Positions 31,603 through 40,236 of a stretch of 64,000 nt of DNA are shown here, in pieces. The stretch comes from Acutalibacter sp. GTDB lineage: Bacteria; Bacillota; Clostridia; Oscillospirales; Acutalibacteraceae. Position numbers and translations under genes: made by a program. A model generated the notes under the pieces. The model saw only the letters and a list, made by a program, of their open reading frames with translations, made no database searches and had not been told where the DNA came from. The stretch spans positions 124,001 through 188,000 of the forward strand of contig JAHHRN010000003.1 in the NCBI GenBank assembly GCA_020025775.1, in the 5' to 3' direction. The stretch's first letter is position 1. Every line of letters begins with the position of its first letter.

Positions 31603-32556
31603 ATGAACATGGAAAACACGAAACGCAAAGTTGCCGTCATCGGTACGGGCTTTGTTGGCATGAGCTTTGCCTATGCCGCCACCTTTGAAGGCGTTTGTGA
31701 TGAACTGGTACTCATTGATGTGAACCGTGAAAAAGCCCTCGGTGAAGCCATGGATTTAAATCACGGTTTAGCCTTTTGCAAGGCCAATATGCACATTTAC
31801 GCCGGAGATTACAGAGACTGCCGAGATGCCGATGTGGCGGTAATTTGTGCCGGTGCGGCGCAAAAGCCCGGAGAAAGCCGTTTAGCACTTTTACAGAGAA
31901 ATAAAATTATTTTTGAAAGTATAGTTTCCGCTTTACAAGCTGCCGACTTTAATGGTATATTTTTAGTGGCGACCAATCCCGTGGATATTTTGACGCGACT
32001 AACGGGACAGCTCAGCGGTTGCCCGGTGCATAAAGTCATCGGTTCGGGAACTACGCTGGACACCGCGCGTCTGCGCTATCTGCTCGGTGCGCATTTTAAA
32101 GTTGACCCCAAAAATGTGCACGCCTATGTCATCGGCGAACACGGGGACAGTGAGCTTGTACCCTGGTCACAGGCTTTCATCGGTACCAAGCCTATTTTGG
32201 AAATCGTGAAGGAGCATCCGGAGCAATTCAGAGCAGAAGATTTGCAAAGCATGGCAACCGATGTAAAAGAGGCCGCTTATAAAATCATTGCGGCAAAAAA
32301 GGCGACCTATTACGGTATTGGGCTTTCACTTTTGCGCATTGTGAAAGCCGTTTTAGGCGATGAAAACAGTATTTTAACGGTTTCCACCTGCCTTTCGAGT
32401 GCTTATGAAAATACAGAAGCCTTTGCCGGTGTACCTTGTATTCTGGGGAGAAACGGTGTCGAGGGAATTTTAAAACTGCACTTAACCGAGACCGAAGAAC
32501 AGGCTTTTCTCTCTTGCGTGCAAAATCTGGACAGCATTTATTCCGGCTGTATTTAA
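31603..32556 (+). CDS. ldh: L-lactate dehydrogenase
   Basis: This 317-residue NAD enzyme reduces pyruvate to L-lactate. It shows VAVIGTGFVGMSFAYA, the substrate-discriminating Gln in GAAQKPGESR (malate dehydrogenases have Arg there), ATNPVDILT, DTARLRYLL and the catalytic histidine in IGEHGDSE. The start follows AAAGGAGAATC. The gene stands alone with its own terminator. It gives the host a route to reoxidise NADH, but no Rex-like site was found before it. Confidence 0.95.
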   Translation: MNMENTKRKVAVIGTGFVGMSFAYAATFEGVCDELVLIDVNREKALGEAMDLNHGLAFCKANMHIYAGDYRDCRDADVAVICAGAAQKPGESRLALLQRNKIIFESIVSALQAADFNGIFLVATNPVDILTRLTGQLSGCPVHKVIGSGTTLDTARLRYLLGAHFKVDPKNVHAYVIGEHGDSELVPWSQAFIGTKPILEIVKEHPEQFRAEDLQSMATDVKEAAYKIIAAKKATYYGIGLSLLRIVKAVLGDENSILTVSTCLSSAYENTEAFAGVPCILGRNGVEGILKLHLTETEEQAFLSCVQNLDSIYSGCI

Positions 32557-32563
32557 AAATTTT

Positions 32564-32606
32564 TTGGGGGCAGTCTTTTCGGAGATTGTCCCCTTTTGTT
32601 CTTTTT
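32564..32606 (+). terminator. Terminator of ldh
   Basis: GGGGGCAGTCT and AGATTGTCCCC form a stem around TTTCGG, followed by TTTTGTTCTTTTT. Confidence 0.85.
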
Positions 32607-32665
32607 GAGAAAGTGCTTTCATATAGATAGCTGTAGAAATTTTTAAAACGAAAGGAACCAAAAGA

Positions 32666-33673
32666 ATGTTTACAAGATGCGATTATTTTCTGAACTGCCT
32701 TGCCCCCGATGCAGTTTCCTTTGAAAAGGAAATGATTTTAAACGCCAACGAGCGTCTTTTACTGCGCGGCTATGATAGGCGTACCCTCGCTCCCCTGTTT
32801 TCGGAGATTTTGAGAAACGCCAAAGAACACGAATTACCCGTTGAGGTCATTCACCACCCTTTGGACAACCAAATCAAAGGCGTTTTTCTGCCGACAAAAT
32901 CTAAATTCCTTTTGTGTGAGGACAGCTTCGGCATAGATGTATTAGACAGAAGCCTTTGTAAAAAAGAAAAAATCCATTTAGAGAAAGCGCTCACCGAAGC
33001 ACAGGATGCCTTTCATGTGGCACATAAAATTCATGATGAAAAAGAAAGCCTTTATATAAAGCACATGGATTTTGAGCTTTCGGATATACTTTGTAACGCT
33101 CTTATTCAGCGCATTTTACGAAATCAAAAAGTCGAAACCGTTGGAGAAGGCAAAGTGACCGAACGCTTTTTCGGTGCACCGCTCGCGATGCGCAATATCG
33201 ACTACATTGAGCCATTAACCGCCGATCTTCAAAAGCGTTATTTGCTGAAAGGCCGACCCGGCAGCGGAAAATCCACTTTCTTAAAAAAAGTTGCCGCGGC
33301 AATTTTGGAAAAAGGCATCGACGTTGAAATCTACCACTGCTCTATGGATCCGAACAGCGTAGATATGATTATTGCCCGAGAGCTGAGTGTGGCACTCTTT
33401 GACTGCACTGCACCGCACGAATATCCGCCGATTCCCGAAAAGGATGAAATCATTGATCTTTATAAAGAATGTCTGCCTATAGATATTGACGAACGAAACG
33501 AAGCGTTGCTCTCGGATTTAAACACGCGTTATAAAGCCGCCATTCAAGTGGGCAGAGACGCTTTACAAAAGCTTTTGGATGCAGAATACGCCTATTTTGA
33601 AAGCTTAGAGCCTGTTTCCCCTGAGGAAGCAAAAACGCTTTTCGGTAAATGCAAAGCCTTTTTATTTGACTGA
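32666..33673 (+). CDS. P-loop ATPase of unknown role (PRK06851-like)
   Basis: This 335-residue protein has a Walker A loop GRPGSGKSTFLKK near residue 197 and a probable Walker B-like strand IIARELSVALFDC. The N-terminal half is charged (EKEMILNANERLLLRGYD, VEVIHHPLDNQIKGVFLP) and contains another ATPase-like layout without a P-loop. It resembles a Bacillota family of ATPases with no assigned function that is often found in spore formers. The start follows GAAAGGAACC. It lies between ldh and the SASP gene, facing the same way. I do not assign a substrate. Confidence 0.7.
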   Translation: MFTRCDYFLNCLAPDAVSFEKEMILNANERLLLRGYDRRTLAPLFSEILRNAKEHELPVEVIHHPLDNQIKGVFLPTKSKFLLCEDSFGIDVLDRSLCKKEKIHLEKALTEAQDAFHVAHKIHDEKESLYIKHMDFELSDILCNALIQRILRNQKVETVGEGKVTERFFGAPLAMRNIDYIEPLTADLQKRYLLKGRPGSGKSTFLKKVAAAILEKGIDVEIYHCSMDPNSVDMIIARELSVALFDCTAPHEYPPIPEKDEIIDLYKECLPIDIDERNEALLSDLNTRYKAAIQVGRDALQKLLDAEYAYFESLEPVSPEEAKTLFGKCKAFLFD

Positions 33674-33727
33674 AAACTTTGTTTTTTCAGATTAGATAAG
33701 ATTGTCAAACTTGGCAGATTTTCTCTC

Positions 33728-33759
33728 TGATATACCATGCAAAACGGATAACAATACTA
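33728..33759 (+). promoter_or_regulatory. Possible sigma-G (forespore) promoter of the SASP gene
   Basis: TGATATA at 33728-33734 and CAATACTA at 33752-33759 are 17 bases apart and resemble sigma-G elements (TGAATA and CATACTA). They lie 37 bases before the SASP start. No sigma-A pair fits better. Confidence 0.4.
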
Positions 33760-33796
33760 TTGCAAACGCAAATCACGAAATAAAGGAGTGTTTGAA

Positions 33797-33982
33797 ATGG
33801 CAAAGAATGTTGTTCCGGAAGCTAGAGAAGCTCTCGACAAGTTTAAGATGGAAGCTGCAACCGAGGTTGGTGTAAACCTTAAGCAGGGTTACAACGGTGA
33901 CCTTACTTCCAAGCAGGCAGGTTCTGTCGGCGGTCAGATGGTCAAGAAAATGATCAAGGCTTACGAAGACGGCATGAAATAA
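33797..33982 (+). CDS. Alpha/beta-type small acid-soluble spore protein
   Basis: This 61-residue DNA-binding protein coats spore DNA and protects it from UV and heat. It has the family core: VPEAREALDKFKMEAATEVG with the Glu-Val-Gly germination-protease region, then GDLTSKQAGSVGGQMVKKMI. A GTG at 33788 is in frame, but AAAGGAGTG lies 7 bases before ATG 33797. A strong terminator follows, giving a monocistronic unit as is usual for such genes. Confidence 0.95.
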   Translation: MAKNVVPEAREALDKFKMEAATEVGVNLKQGYNGDLTSKQAGSVGGQMVKKMIKAYEDGMK

Positions 33983-33997
33983 CCCAATCGGGTAAAC

Positions 33998-34042
33998 AAA
34001 AGAGCGACTTACTAAGTCAAATTAGTAAGTCGCTCTTTTTCA
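33998..34042 (+). terminator. Bidirectional terminator between the SASP gene and the DUF6056-type gene
   Basis: AAAAGAGCGACTTACTA and TAGTAAGTCGCTCTTTTT form a perfect 17-pair stem with A and T tracts on both sides, so it can end transcripts from both converging genes. Confidence 0.92.
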
Positions 34043-34052
34043 TTTTTTGGGT

Positions 34053-35495
34053 TTACGGGAACATCCAATCAAAAACTTTTTCTTTGAGTCTTTGAATCAC
34101 GGAGCTGTGCGTTTCGATGTAATCGCTTGCCGCAATGCTGTGAAGCTCATGGAATTTAGATACATAGACGTTAAATTCCTGTTCCGGATTCGGAGAAAGA
34201 AGCTCCAAGCCGTAAGTTGCGGTAAAGGGCGAGCTCGGCACTACCACTGTAGCCTTTATATCTTCTATGCCCGCTTCTTTTTGCTGATACATATCCGCTT
34301 CTACGGTTTTATAATTGTCATAATACACCTTGGTGCTTCTGAGACCGTCTGCCGTATAAACACCCATGCAAAGGATGAGCATCACTGTAAGCAAACAGCA
34401 AAGAACACTGGTCTTTTCCATTCTAAAACAGGAAGCTAAGGTGCAAAGAGAAACAATCAAAAATACTGTCGGGCTAAATGCCGAACGCGGACCGTAAGGC
34501 GCCGCTACCATTACGAAATTGGCAACCATGGAAGCCAGTAAAAAGAGGAACGACACAAACAGTCGATTCTTTTCGGGAACAAAGGAAATTTTGTTTGTAA
34601 AACGGTTTTTGAAAGCCGTAATAAACAAACCTAAAATCAAAAGTGCAAACAGCATTGCCAAAATCGGGTAGAGATATTGGCGAAGCATTTTAAAGCAATC
34701 ATTTAGGCGCATGCTCAGCATTTCTCTTTTACCCATTTGCGGGAATCGGCTTCTGCGATAGGCATTGGCAGGTGCTGTTAGCATCAGGAGCCAAGAAACA
34801 AAGGATGTTACAAAGCTAAGTGCATAGAAAAGCGGAAATTTCTGTTCTTTACGATAGGTCCAAGCATAAAGTGCCATATAAAGCACCTGCAACATCAGCA
34901 AGGTGGACGAACCGTTTTCGCTCCAGCCACCTGCTAAAAATGCCAGTGGAAGGCTCGCAAGCAGGAACCACGGGGAGCTGTATTTTCCAGGGTGGAAAAA
35001 CTTATCGTTATAAAAATACAACATCGCCAGAATTGCCGTTGTACCCCAAAGGTAGTTCACAGAACCGTCGAACCAAAAAAGCGTTTGACCGATAGCCGGT
35101 GAAAAAGTATAAAGCAACAGATAAATCAACAAAAGACGAACCGGCGAAACCTCTTTGTCTGTGTTGGCGATTTTATAAATCAAATAGCCCAATGCTATAA
35201 ACATCAAGGAATTGAGTGTATTGGCAACCGCGCCCTTGCCAAAATACATTAAAACGGTTTGCACAATGGAATGCGGAATCAATCTGCCGTTCACGGTGTG
35301 ATAATGTCTCTGCATAGACTGTGCAACATCGGCTATGCCGGAAAGTCTTTCGGCATTGGCGAAGTTAAAGGAATAATAATAATCATCCACCGTCATAGGT
35401 GTGTAAATGTTAAAAAATAATGTTAAAACAAATACAGCCAAAACAATCGCGACGGTCCAGGCTATGTTTCTCGTTTTTTTCTGTCGAAGGTCCAT
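34053..35495 (-). CDS. Polytopic membrane protein, DUF6056-like (GT-C-type fold suspected)
   Basis: This 480-residue membrane protein has about 11 hydrophobic helices. The first outer loop holds MTVDDYYYSFNFANAERLSG with two acidic residues, and TVNGRLIPHSIVQ follows. This resembles the first loop of GT-C glycosyltransferases that use lipid-linked sugars. It matches what I know of DUF6056 proteins next to polysaccharide genes. GGGGGAGAG lies before ATG 35495; the frame reaches 35510. It is followed downstream by a shared terminator. A polyprenyl glycosylphosphotransferase gene lies upstream on the same strand. Confidence 0.7.
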   Translation of the reverse strand: MDLRQKKTRNIAWTVAIVLAVFVLTLFFNIYTPMTVDDYYYSFNFANAERLSGIADVAQSMQRHYHTVNGRLIPHSIVQTVLMYFGKGAVANTLNSLMFIALGYLIYKIANTDKEVSPVRLLLIYLLLYTFSPAIGQTLFWFDGSVNYLWGTTAILAMLYFYNDKFFHPGKYSSPWFLLASLPLAFLAGGWSENGSSTLLMLQVLYMALYAWTYRKEQKFPLFYALSFVTSFVSWLLMLTAPANAYRRSRFPQMGKREMLSMRLNDCFKMLRQYLYPILAMLFALLILGLFITAFKNRFTNKISFVPEKNRLFVSFLFLLASMVANFVMVAAPYGPRSAFSPTVFLIVSLCTLASCFRMEKTSVLCCLLTVMLILCMGVYTADGLRSTKVYYDNYKTVEADMYQQKEAGIEDIKATVVVPSSPFTATYGLELLSPNPEQEFNVYVSKFHELHSIAASDYIETHSSVIQRLKEKVFDWMFP

Positions 35496-35573
35496 AAAGC
35501 TCTCCCCCAATTTCAGGCATTCTGTAAGAATCCTGTTTTTTCAGTCTGTTTAGAACAACCCTAAAAGTTTTCT

Positions 35574-35609
35574 GAAAAAAAAGAGACAAAACGGATTTGT
35601 CTCTTTTCT
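35574..35609 (-). terminator. Terminator of the sugar transferase gene
   Basis: On the minus strand AAAGAGACAAA and TTTGTCTCTTT pair around TCCGT, followed by TTTTTTTCAG. Confidence 0.88.
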
Positions 35610-35616
35610 TACTTTT

Positions 35617-37056
35617 TTATTCGTTGCTTTCGGAATCCTCTTGTGCTTCCCGCGGCTCAATATATTTTTCACCGTCGGATTTAACATCATCGGCACAGAA
35701 GAAATCGTACTCGTCGCCCTTTTTGAATGCCTCTGTACTGTCCGAAGCTTTCAAAAATACGGTTAAGGTCTGGAAAATCAGCTTAATATCGAGCCAAATG
35801 CTGTACTGCTCGATATAGGTGAGGTCCATAACCAGTTTATCTTTCGGAGAGGTATTGTATTTACCCGCAATTTGTGCATAGCCGGTAAGACCAGCCTTTA
35901 CACGCAAACGATATTGGAATTCGGGTAAATCCTCTGTATAGGCCTCTACGTTTTCCATCATTTCGGGTCTGGGACCGACAACGCTCATTTCGCCTTTAAA
36001 AATGTTAATAATCTGCGGCAGTTCGTCGACACGGAATTTACGAAGATAATGGCCGACCTTGGTGATTCTGTCATCATCGGAAGTTACCGAACGGTTGACG
36101 GAATTTTCCTCTTTCATGGTGCGGAACTTATAAACTTCAAACACCTTGCCGTCTTTCGTGGCACGCTTCTGTTTAAAGAAGATGTGACCGCCGTCTTCTG
36201 CTTTAATGGCAATGGCACAAGCGAGCATAATCGGGCTTGTAATAATTAAACCGACAGTGGAAATAATTAAATCGAGCGCACGCTTCATAAAGGCTTGCTC
36301 TGCGGTTAAAGTCTGCACGTTAGAAGAAACGAGCGGCTTATCATCCAAAATCGAAGTATGACTACGCATGGAAACAACGTCGCACATTTCGAAATTATAG
36401 TAGATGTTCTTGTTAATCGCGTAACAATACTCTACCAAAGTGGTACGCATATTCATCGGCACGTCATATAAAAAGACCGTGTCACAGCGATTGATAATAT
36501 CATAGATACGCGGATCGGTATAAGGTACCATATCGGTAATCTTATATTGCATCTTGTATTTTTTGATTTTAGGAACAATATTGTTTAAGGAATATTGCGA
36601 AGAAGTAATCACACAGCATTTTGCCGGGGAATTAATCGAAAAATAAACATAGTTGCCAAAGTACGCAAAGAATACAATCACGACAAACTGTAAAAGCATA
36701 ACCAAAAGCAAGAGGTCGAAAAATTCGTAACGGAAGGTGGAATTGTTCGACGCGTTGGTATTCATGATACACAACTGGAAATGCGTAATTACATCCGTAA
36801 TAAATACGGAAAGCGTCATCGAGTGAATAATGGGTTTACTCTTGTACTCCCCGATTCTGTATCCACCGTAAATCGCCATTAGGGCAAGGCCTAAAACGCA
36901 GAAGGTCATCATGCAGATGCCGGCGGTTCTGGAAAAACGTAAGAGCCAAATATTCTTTGTGCCGAACACTAAGAAGAAAATAGCAAACAAGCTAAAGAAT
37001 AAAGCTAACTTTAAAAGAAGTACAATCGTTTTTTGAAATTTTTTTAATATTTTCAT
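35617..37056 (-). CDS. Undecaprenyl-phosphate sugar phosphotransferase (polyprenyl glycosylphosphotransferase)
   Basis: This 479-residue enzyme starts lipid-linked polysaccharide assembly by moving a sugar 1-phosphate to undecaprenyl phosphate. The N-terminal half has five hydrophobic helices (first 165 residues) and a CoA-binding-like Rossmann domain. The C-terminal bacterial transferase domain shows KRALDLIISTVGL, IFFKQKRATKDGKVFEVYKFRTM, RKFRVDELPQIIN and the MSVVGPRPEM signature. The start follows AAAGGATTC. It stands alone with its own terminator, far from the capE-capG locus, whose glycan it might start. Confidence 0.92.
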   Translation of the reverse strand: MKILKKFQKTIVLLLKLALFFSLFAIFFLVFGTKNIWLLRFSRTAGICMMTFCVLGLALMAIYGGYRIGEYKSKPIIHSMTLSVFITDVITHFQLCIMNTNASNNSTFRYEFFDLLLLVMLLQFVVIVFFAYFGNYVYFSINSPAKCCVITSSQYSLNNIVPKIKKYKMQYKITDMVPYTDPRIYDIINRCDTVFLYDVPMNMRTTLVEYCYAINKNIYYNFEMCDVVSMRSHTSILDDKPLVSSNVQTLTAEQAFMKRALDLIISTVGLIITSPIMLACAIAIKAEDGGHIFFKQKRATKDGKVFEVYKFRTMKEENSVNRSVTSDDDRITKVGHYLRKFRVDELPQIINIFKGEMSVVGPRPEMMENVEAYTEDLPEFQYRLRVKAGLTGYAQIAGKYNTSPKDKLVMDLTYIEQYSIWLDIKLIFQTLTVFLKASDSTEAFKKGDEYDFFCADDVKSDGEKYIEPREAQEDSESNE

Positions 37057-37178
37057 TGTAAAGAATCCTTTAATTTGATCATATTAAATCGCCGAAACGA
37101 TTTCCGTTTCTTGTATTCACTTTAAAATATCCTGTATATATTACGCTTTTTTTACTATTTTGTCAATAAGGGGCTATT

Positions 37179-37439
37179 TTATACAATTTTTTCCTGCAAT
37201 TCTCGGCACTTTTCTTCGAGCCAGGCTTTCATTTGGACACGCCCCTCTTCGCCCATGGCGAAGCGCTTTTCTTCCTTATTTTCGGCAAGCTCAAAGCAAA
37301 TATCTTCGTTCCAAACAAAGGCGGAAAGCTCATCGCCGTCCTTTGCGGTATGAAAGCGGAACACTTGACCGTGACTGCCGGTAAAGGGGTTGCCGGATTC
37401 AAAATAAGAAAGTGGCGGAATTTCGATTTCGATTGCCAA
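37179..37439 (-). CDS. Hypothetical small acidic protein
   Basis: This 86-residue soluble protein has no recognisable domain. It starts MAIEIEIPPLSYFESG, has a central beta-rich part (FRFHTAKDGDELSAFVWNEDICFELAEN) and ends in an amphipathic helix (QMKAWLEEKCRELQEKIV). Translation starts at TTG 37439 behind AAAAGGAGT, a strong ribosome binding site, which is the main support for it being real. It lies 28 bases downstream of potD on the same strand and could be the last gene of that operon. Confidence 0.6.
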   Translation of the reverse strand: MAIEIEIPPLSYFESGNPFTGSHGQVFRFHTAKDGDELSAFVWNEDICFELAENKEEKRFAMGEEGRVQMKAWLEEKCRELQEKIV

Positions 37440-37467
37440 AAGAATCGACTCCTTTTATCGTTTTAAA

Positions 37468-38592
37468 TTATGCCAGCTTCAATTTTTCCCAAAGCTGAAA
37501 GAGTAAATCTAAGGTTTCTCTGTCTAAATTACGGAAGTATTCGGTATGCAATTCCATCTCGGGATAAAGCACCGGGCTATCCTTATAGGAATAACGGTCA
37601 TCCTCTAAAACCGCGGTATTGGGGCAAAGATAGCAAAGGTATTCGGCATTTTGCAGCGCTACCTCCGGCTCACACATAAAGTTGATAAACAGCTCTGCCG
37701 CCGCTTTGTTTTTAGAGCCTTTCGGGATGCACATAGCATCGACGAAAATATTCGTGCCCTCTTTCGGATAAGCAAAGGCAAGGTCGGGATTAACCTCCTG
37801 CATCGCTAAGAAATCGCCTGCATAATACGGCGCAACTGCCGCCTCGCCGGATTCCATTTTTACGAAAATCTCATCCATAACATAAGACTGAATGAGTGGT
37901 TTTTGCTCTATCAGCTTATCTGCCGCCGCTTCCCACTCCTCGGAATTTTCATTGTTTACAGAAGAACCTAAAAGATACTGCGCTGTAGCAAAAGCATCTC
38001 TCGGGTTATTGAAATTCAAAATATTATCCTTATAACGTTCATCCCAAAGCACGTCCCAACTGTCGGGCACTTCGTCTACCATTTTGGTATTGTAAATGAT
38101 ACCAACCATGCCGCCGGTATAAGGCACACAGTATTCGTTATTCGGGTCGAAATATAAATCCTTATAATTCTCGGGGATGAAGCGGTAATTGGGAATATTG
38201 TTAAAATCTATTTTTTCGAGCATACCCTCTGTTGCCATACGCTCAATCATATAATCCGAGGGAAAAATCACGTCATAGGTGACACCGCCGCCGCGAAGCT
38301 TGGCGTATAAATCTTCGTTCGCGGCAAACATGGTGTAATTGACCGTGATACCGGTGAGCTTTTCAAATTCGGTTACCACGTCTACCGTGCCCTCGGAGCC
38401 ATTAGAAATGTACTCGCCCCAGTTGTAGACATTGATTGACGTGCCGCGAAGCTCGGGAACATCATAATTACCAAGCAGTCTCGAGGTATCCAGTGTCTCG
38501 GCTTTGACCTCGGTCTGTGGTGCAATACCGATAAAAATCACCAGCAAGAGACTTATGAGAATACATAAAAGTGAAATTAAAAACTTTTTCAT
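37468..38592 (-). CDS. potD: Spermidine/putrescine-binding protein
   Basis: This 374-residue extracellular binding protein delivers polyamines to the PotBC channel. It has an N-terminal signal (KKFLISLLCILISLLLVIFIG), then NVYNWGEYI, FEKLTGITVNYTMFAANEDLYAKL, YDVIFPSDYMIERM and VPYTGGMVGIIYN, all typical of PotD. No lipobox cysteine follows the signal, unusual for a Gram-positive binding protein, so it may stay anchored by an uncleaved signal helix. AGAGGCGATAAG precedes ATG 38592, one base after the potC stop. A longer frame reaching 38640 lies inside potC. Confidence 0.93.
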   Translation of the reverse strand: MKKFLISLLCILISLLLVIFIGIAPQTEVKAETLDTSRLLGNYDVPELRGTSINVYNWGEYISNGSEGTVDVVTEFEKLTGITVNYTMFAANEDLYAKLRGGGVTYDVIFPSDYMIERMATEGMLEKIDFNNIPNYRFIPENYKDLYFDPNNEYCVPYTGGMVGIIYNTKMVDEVPDSWDVLWDERYKDNILNFNNPRDAFATAQYLLGSSVNNENSEEWEAAADKLIEQKPLIQSYVMDEIFVKMESGEAAVAPYYAGDFLAMQEVNPDLAFAYPKEGTNIFVDAMCIPKGSKNKAAAELFINFMCEPEVALQNAEYLCYLCPNTAVLEDDRYSYKDSPVLYPEMELHTEYFRNLDRETLDLLFQLWEKLKLA

Positions 38593-38593
38593 C

Positions 38594-39418
38594 TTATCGC
38601 CTCTGCTTTCTTTGCTTGCCCGAAGCCTTTTCCTCGGCATGAATAGAAAGCAAATTCATGAGAATGAGCAAAATCAAAACGCTGAGGAAAATAAGGGTCG
38701 AAAGCGCATACATATCGGGTTTTACACGTTTTTTGGTCATCGAGAAAATGACAATGGGCAGGGTCTGGAATTTCGGACCGCTGACGAAGTAACTGATGAT
38801 GAAATCATCGAGGGACAAAGTAAATGCCAAAATGAAGCCGGAAACAATGCCGGAAAGGATATTCGGCAAAACTACCTTAAAGAAAGCACCGGCAGGTGTA
38901 CAGCCCAAATCCTGCGCCGCCTCACCCAAATGCTTATCGCACTGCTGTAATTTCGGCAAAACCGAAAGCAACACATAAGGCAGATTAAAGGTGATGTGTG
39001 CAAGTAAAAGGGTCGGGAAGCCTAAAACGTCTTTGGAAGAAACAAACTTACCCACAAAGACGAATAAAAGCATCATGGAAACGCCGGTTACAATGTCGGG
39101 ATTCATCATCGGGATATTGGTTACGGTTAAAATGGTATTTTTGAGCCACTTTTTACGCATGGCATTGACGCCGACCGCCGCCATGGTACCGATGACTACC
39201 GCAATCAGCGAGGAAGTCACCGCCAAAAGCAGTGTATTGGACAGCGCCTGAAGCGTTACGGTATCATGCAGAAGCTCCGCATACCACTTAAAGGAAAAGC
39301 CGGTCATAACGCTTGTGCTGGCAGAATCGTTAAAGGAAAGAACAATCATCACCAGCATAGGACCGTATAAAAAGAGCATGATGAGGCTGACATAAAGCCA
39401 TTTTAAGAATTTCTTCAT
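38594..39418 (-). CDS. potC: Spermidine/putrescine ABC permease PotC
   Basis: This 274-residue membrane protein has about six helices and the ABC permease EAA loop GEAAQDLGCTPAGAFFKVVLPNI, where the ATPase docks. FTLSLDDFIISYFVSGP near the C-terminal third is typical of PotC. It overlaps potB by 4 bases (ATGA) and is followed one base later by potD. The charged tail HAEEKASGKQRKQRR is cytoplasmic. Confidence 0.93.
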   Translation of the reverse strand: MKKFLKWLYVSLIMLFLYGPMLVMIVLSFNDSASTSVMTGFSFKWYAELLHDTVTLQALSNTLLLAVTSSLIAVVIGTMAAVGVNAMRKKWLKNTILTVTNIPMMNPDIVTGVSMMLLFVFVGKFVSSKDVLGFPTLLLAHITFNLPYVLLSVLPKLQQCDKHLGEAAQDLGCTPAGAFFKVVLPNILSGIVSGFILAFTLSLDDFIISYFVSGPKFQTLPIVIFSMTKKRVKPDMYALSTLIFLSVLILLILMNLLSIHAEEKASGKQRKQRR

Positions 39419-40236
39419 GGAAGCATCGCCTCCTCATCCGCTGCAAAGTGATTCATAACAATCATGCAGACTACAATCATCAGCATGAGCACTAAGGAAA
39501 GCGCCGCGCCGAGGTTATAGTTATAAGCCGACTGGAACTGCATTTCGATAGAGTCGCCGATTAAGAAGAACTTACCGCCGCCGAGTTTTTGGCTGATATA
39601 GAACGTACTAACAGACGGCACGAACACCATGGTAATACCCGAAAGCACACCGGGCATGGTCAGCGGTAAAATAACGCGGCGAAGTACCTGCCCGCCGTTA
39701 CAGCCTAAATCCTCTGCCGCTTCGATTAAGTTGTAATTGAGTTTCGACATAACCGAATAAATCGGCATAATCATATAGGGCAAAAAGTTATAGACCATAC
39801 CTAAAATGACCGCCGCAGGGGTATTGATAAAGCGGAACGGTCCTACACCGAAGGCGTTGAAAATTTGATTTAAAAGACCGGTTTTCGCCAAAATCGCAAT
39901 CCAGGAATAGGTACGAATGAGGAAGTTCATCCACATGGGCAGCATGCAAAGCATCATTAAAAGTCTTTGCGCCGAGGCGGAAGAACGATACATAATATAG
40001 GCAAGCGGATAGGCAATGAGCAGGCAAAACAAGGTTGCCACAGCGGCATAGCTCACAGAACGCCAAAGCGCCGGGCCGTATGCCGAAAGGGAAAGCACAT
40101 TGTCTAAGGTAAATGCGCCGCTTCGGTCTGTAAAGGCATAGTAAACAACCATACCCATGGGGGCAACCACAAAAATCGCCGCCCAAACAAGATACGGTGC
40201 GCTTAAAAGACGCGCCTTTATAGCGTTTTTCTTCAT
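39415..40236 (-). CDS. potB: Spermidine/putrescine ABC permease PotB
   Basis: This 273-residue membrane protein pairs with PotC to form the polyamine channel. It has about six helices, LPMWMNFLIRTYSW after the second helix and the EAA loop IEAAEDLGCNGGQVLRRVILPL. It starts inside the potA stop (ATGA) behind GGAGGCAGC. Overlaps at both ends support a single transcript potA-potB-potC-potD. Confidence 0.93.
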   Translation of the reverse strand: MKKNAIKARLLSAPYLVWAAIFVVAPMGMVVYYAFTDRSGAFTLDNVLSLSAYGPALWRSVSYAAVATLFCLLIAYPLAYIMYRSSASAQRLLMMLCMLPMWMNFLIRTYSWIAILAKTGLLNQIFNAFGVGPFRFINTPAAVILGMVYNFLPYMIMPIYSVMSKLNYNLIEAAEDLGCNGGQVLRRVILPLTMPGVLSGITMVFVPSVSTFYISQKLGGGKFFLIGDSIEMQFQSAYNYNLGAALSLVLMLMIVVCMIVMNHFAADEEAMLP

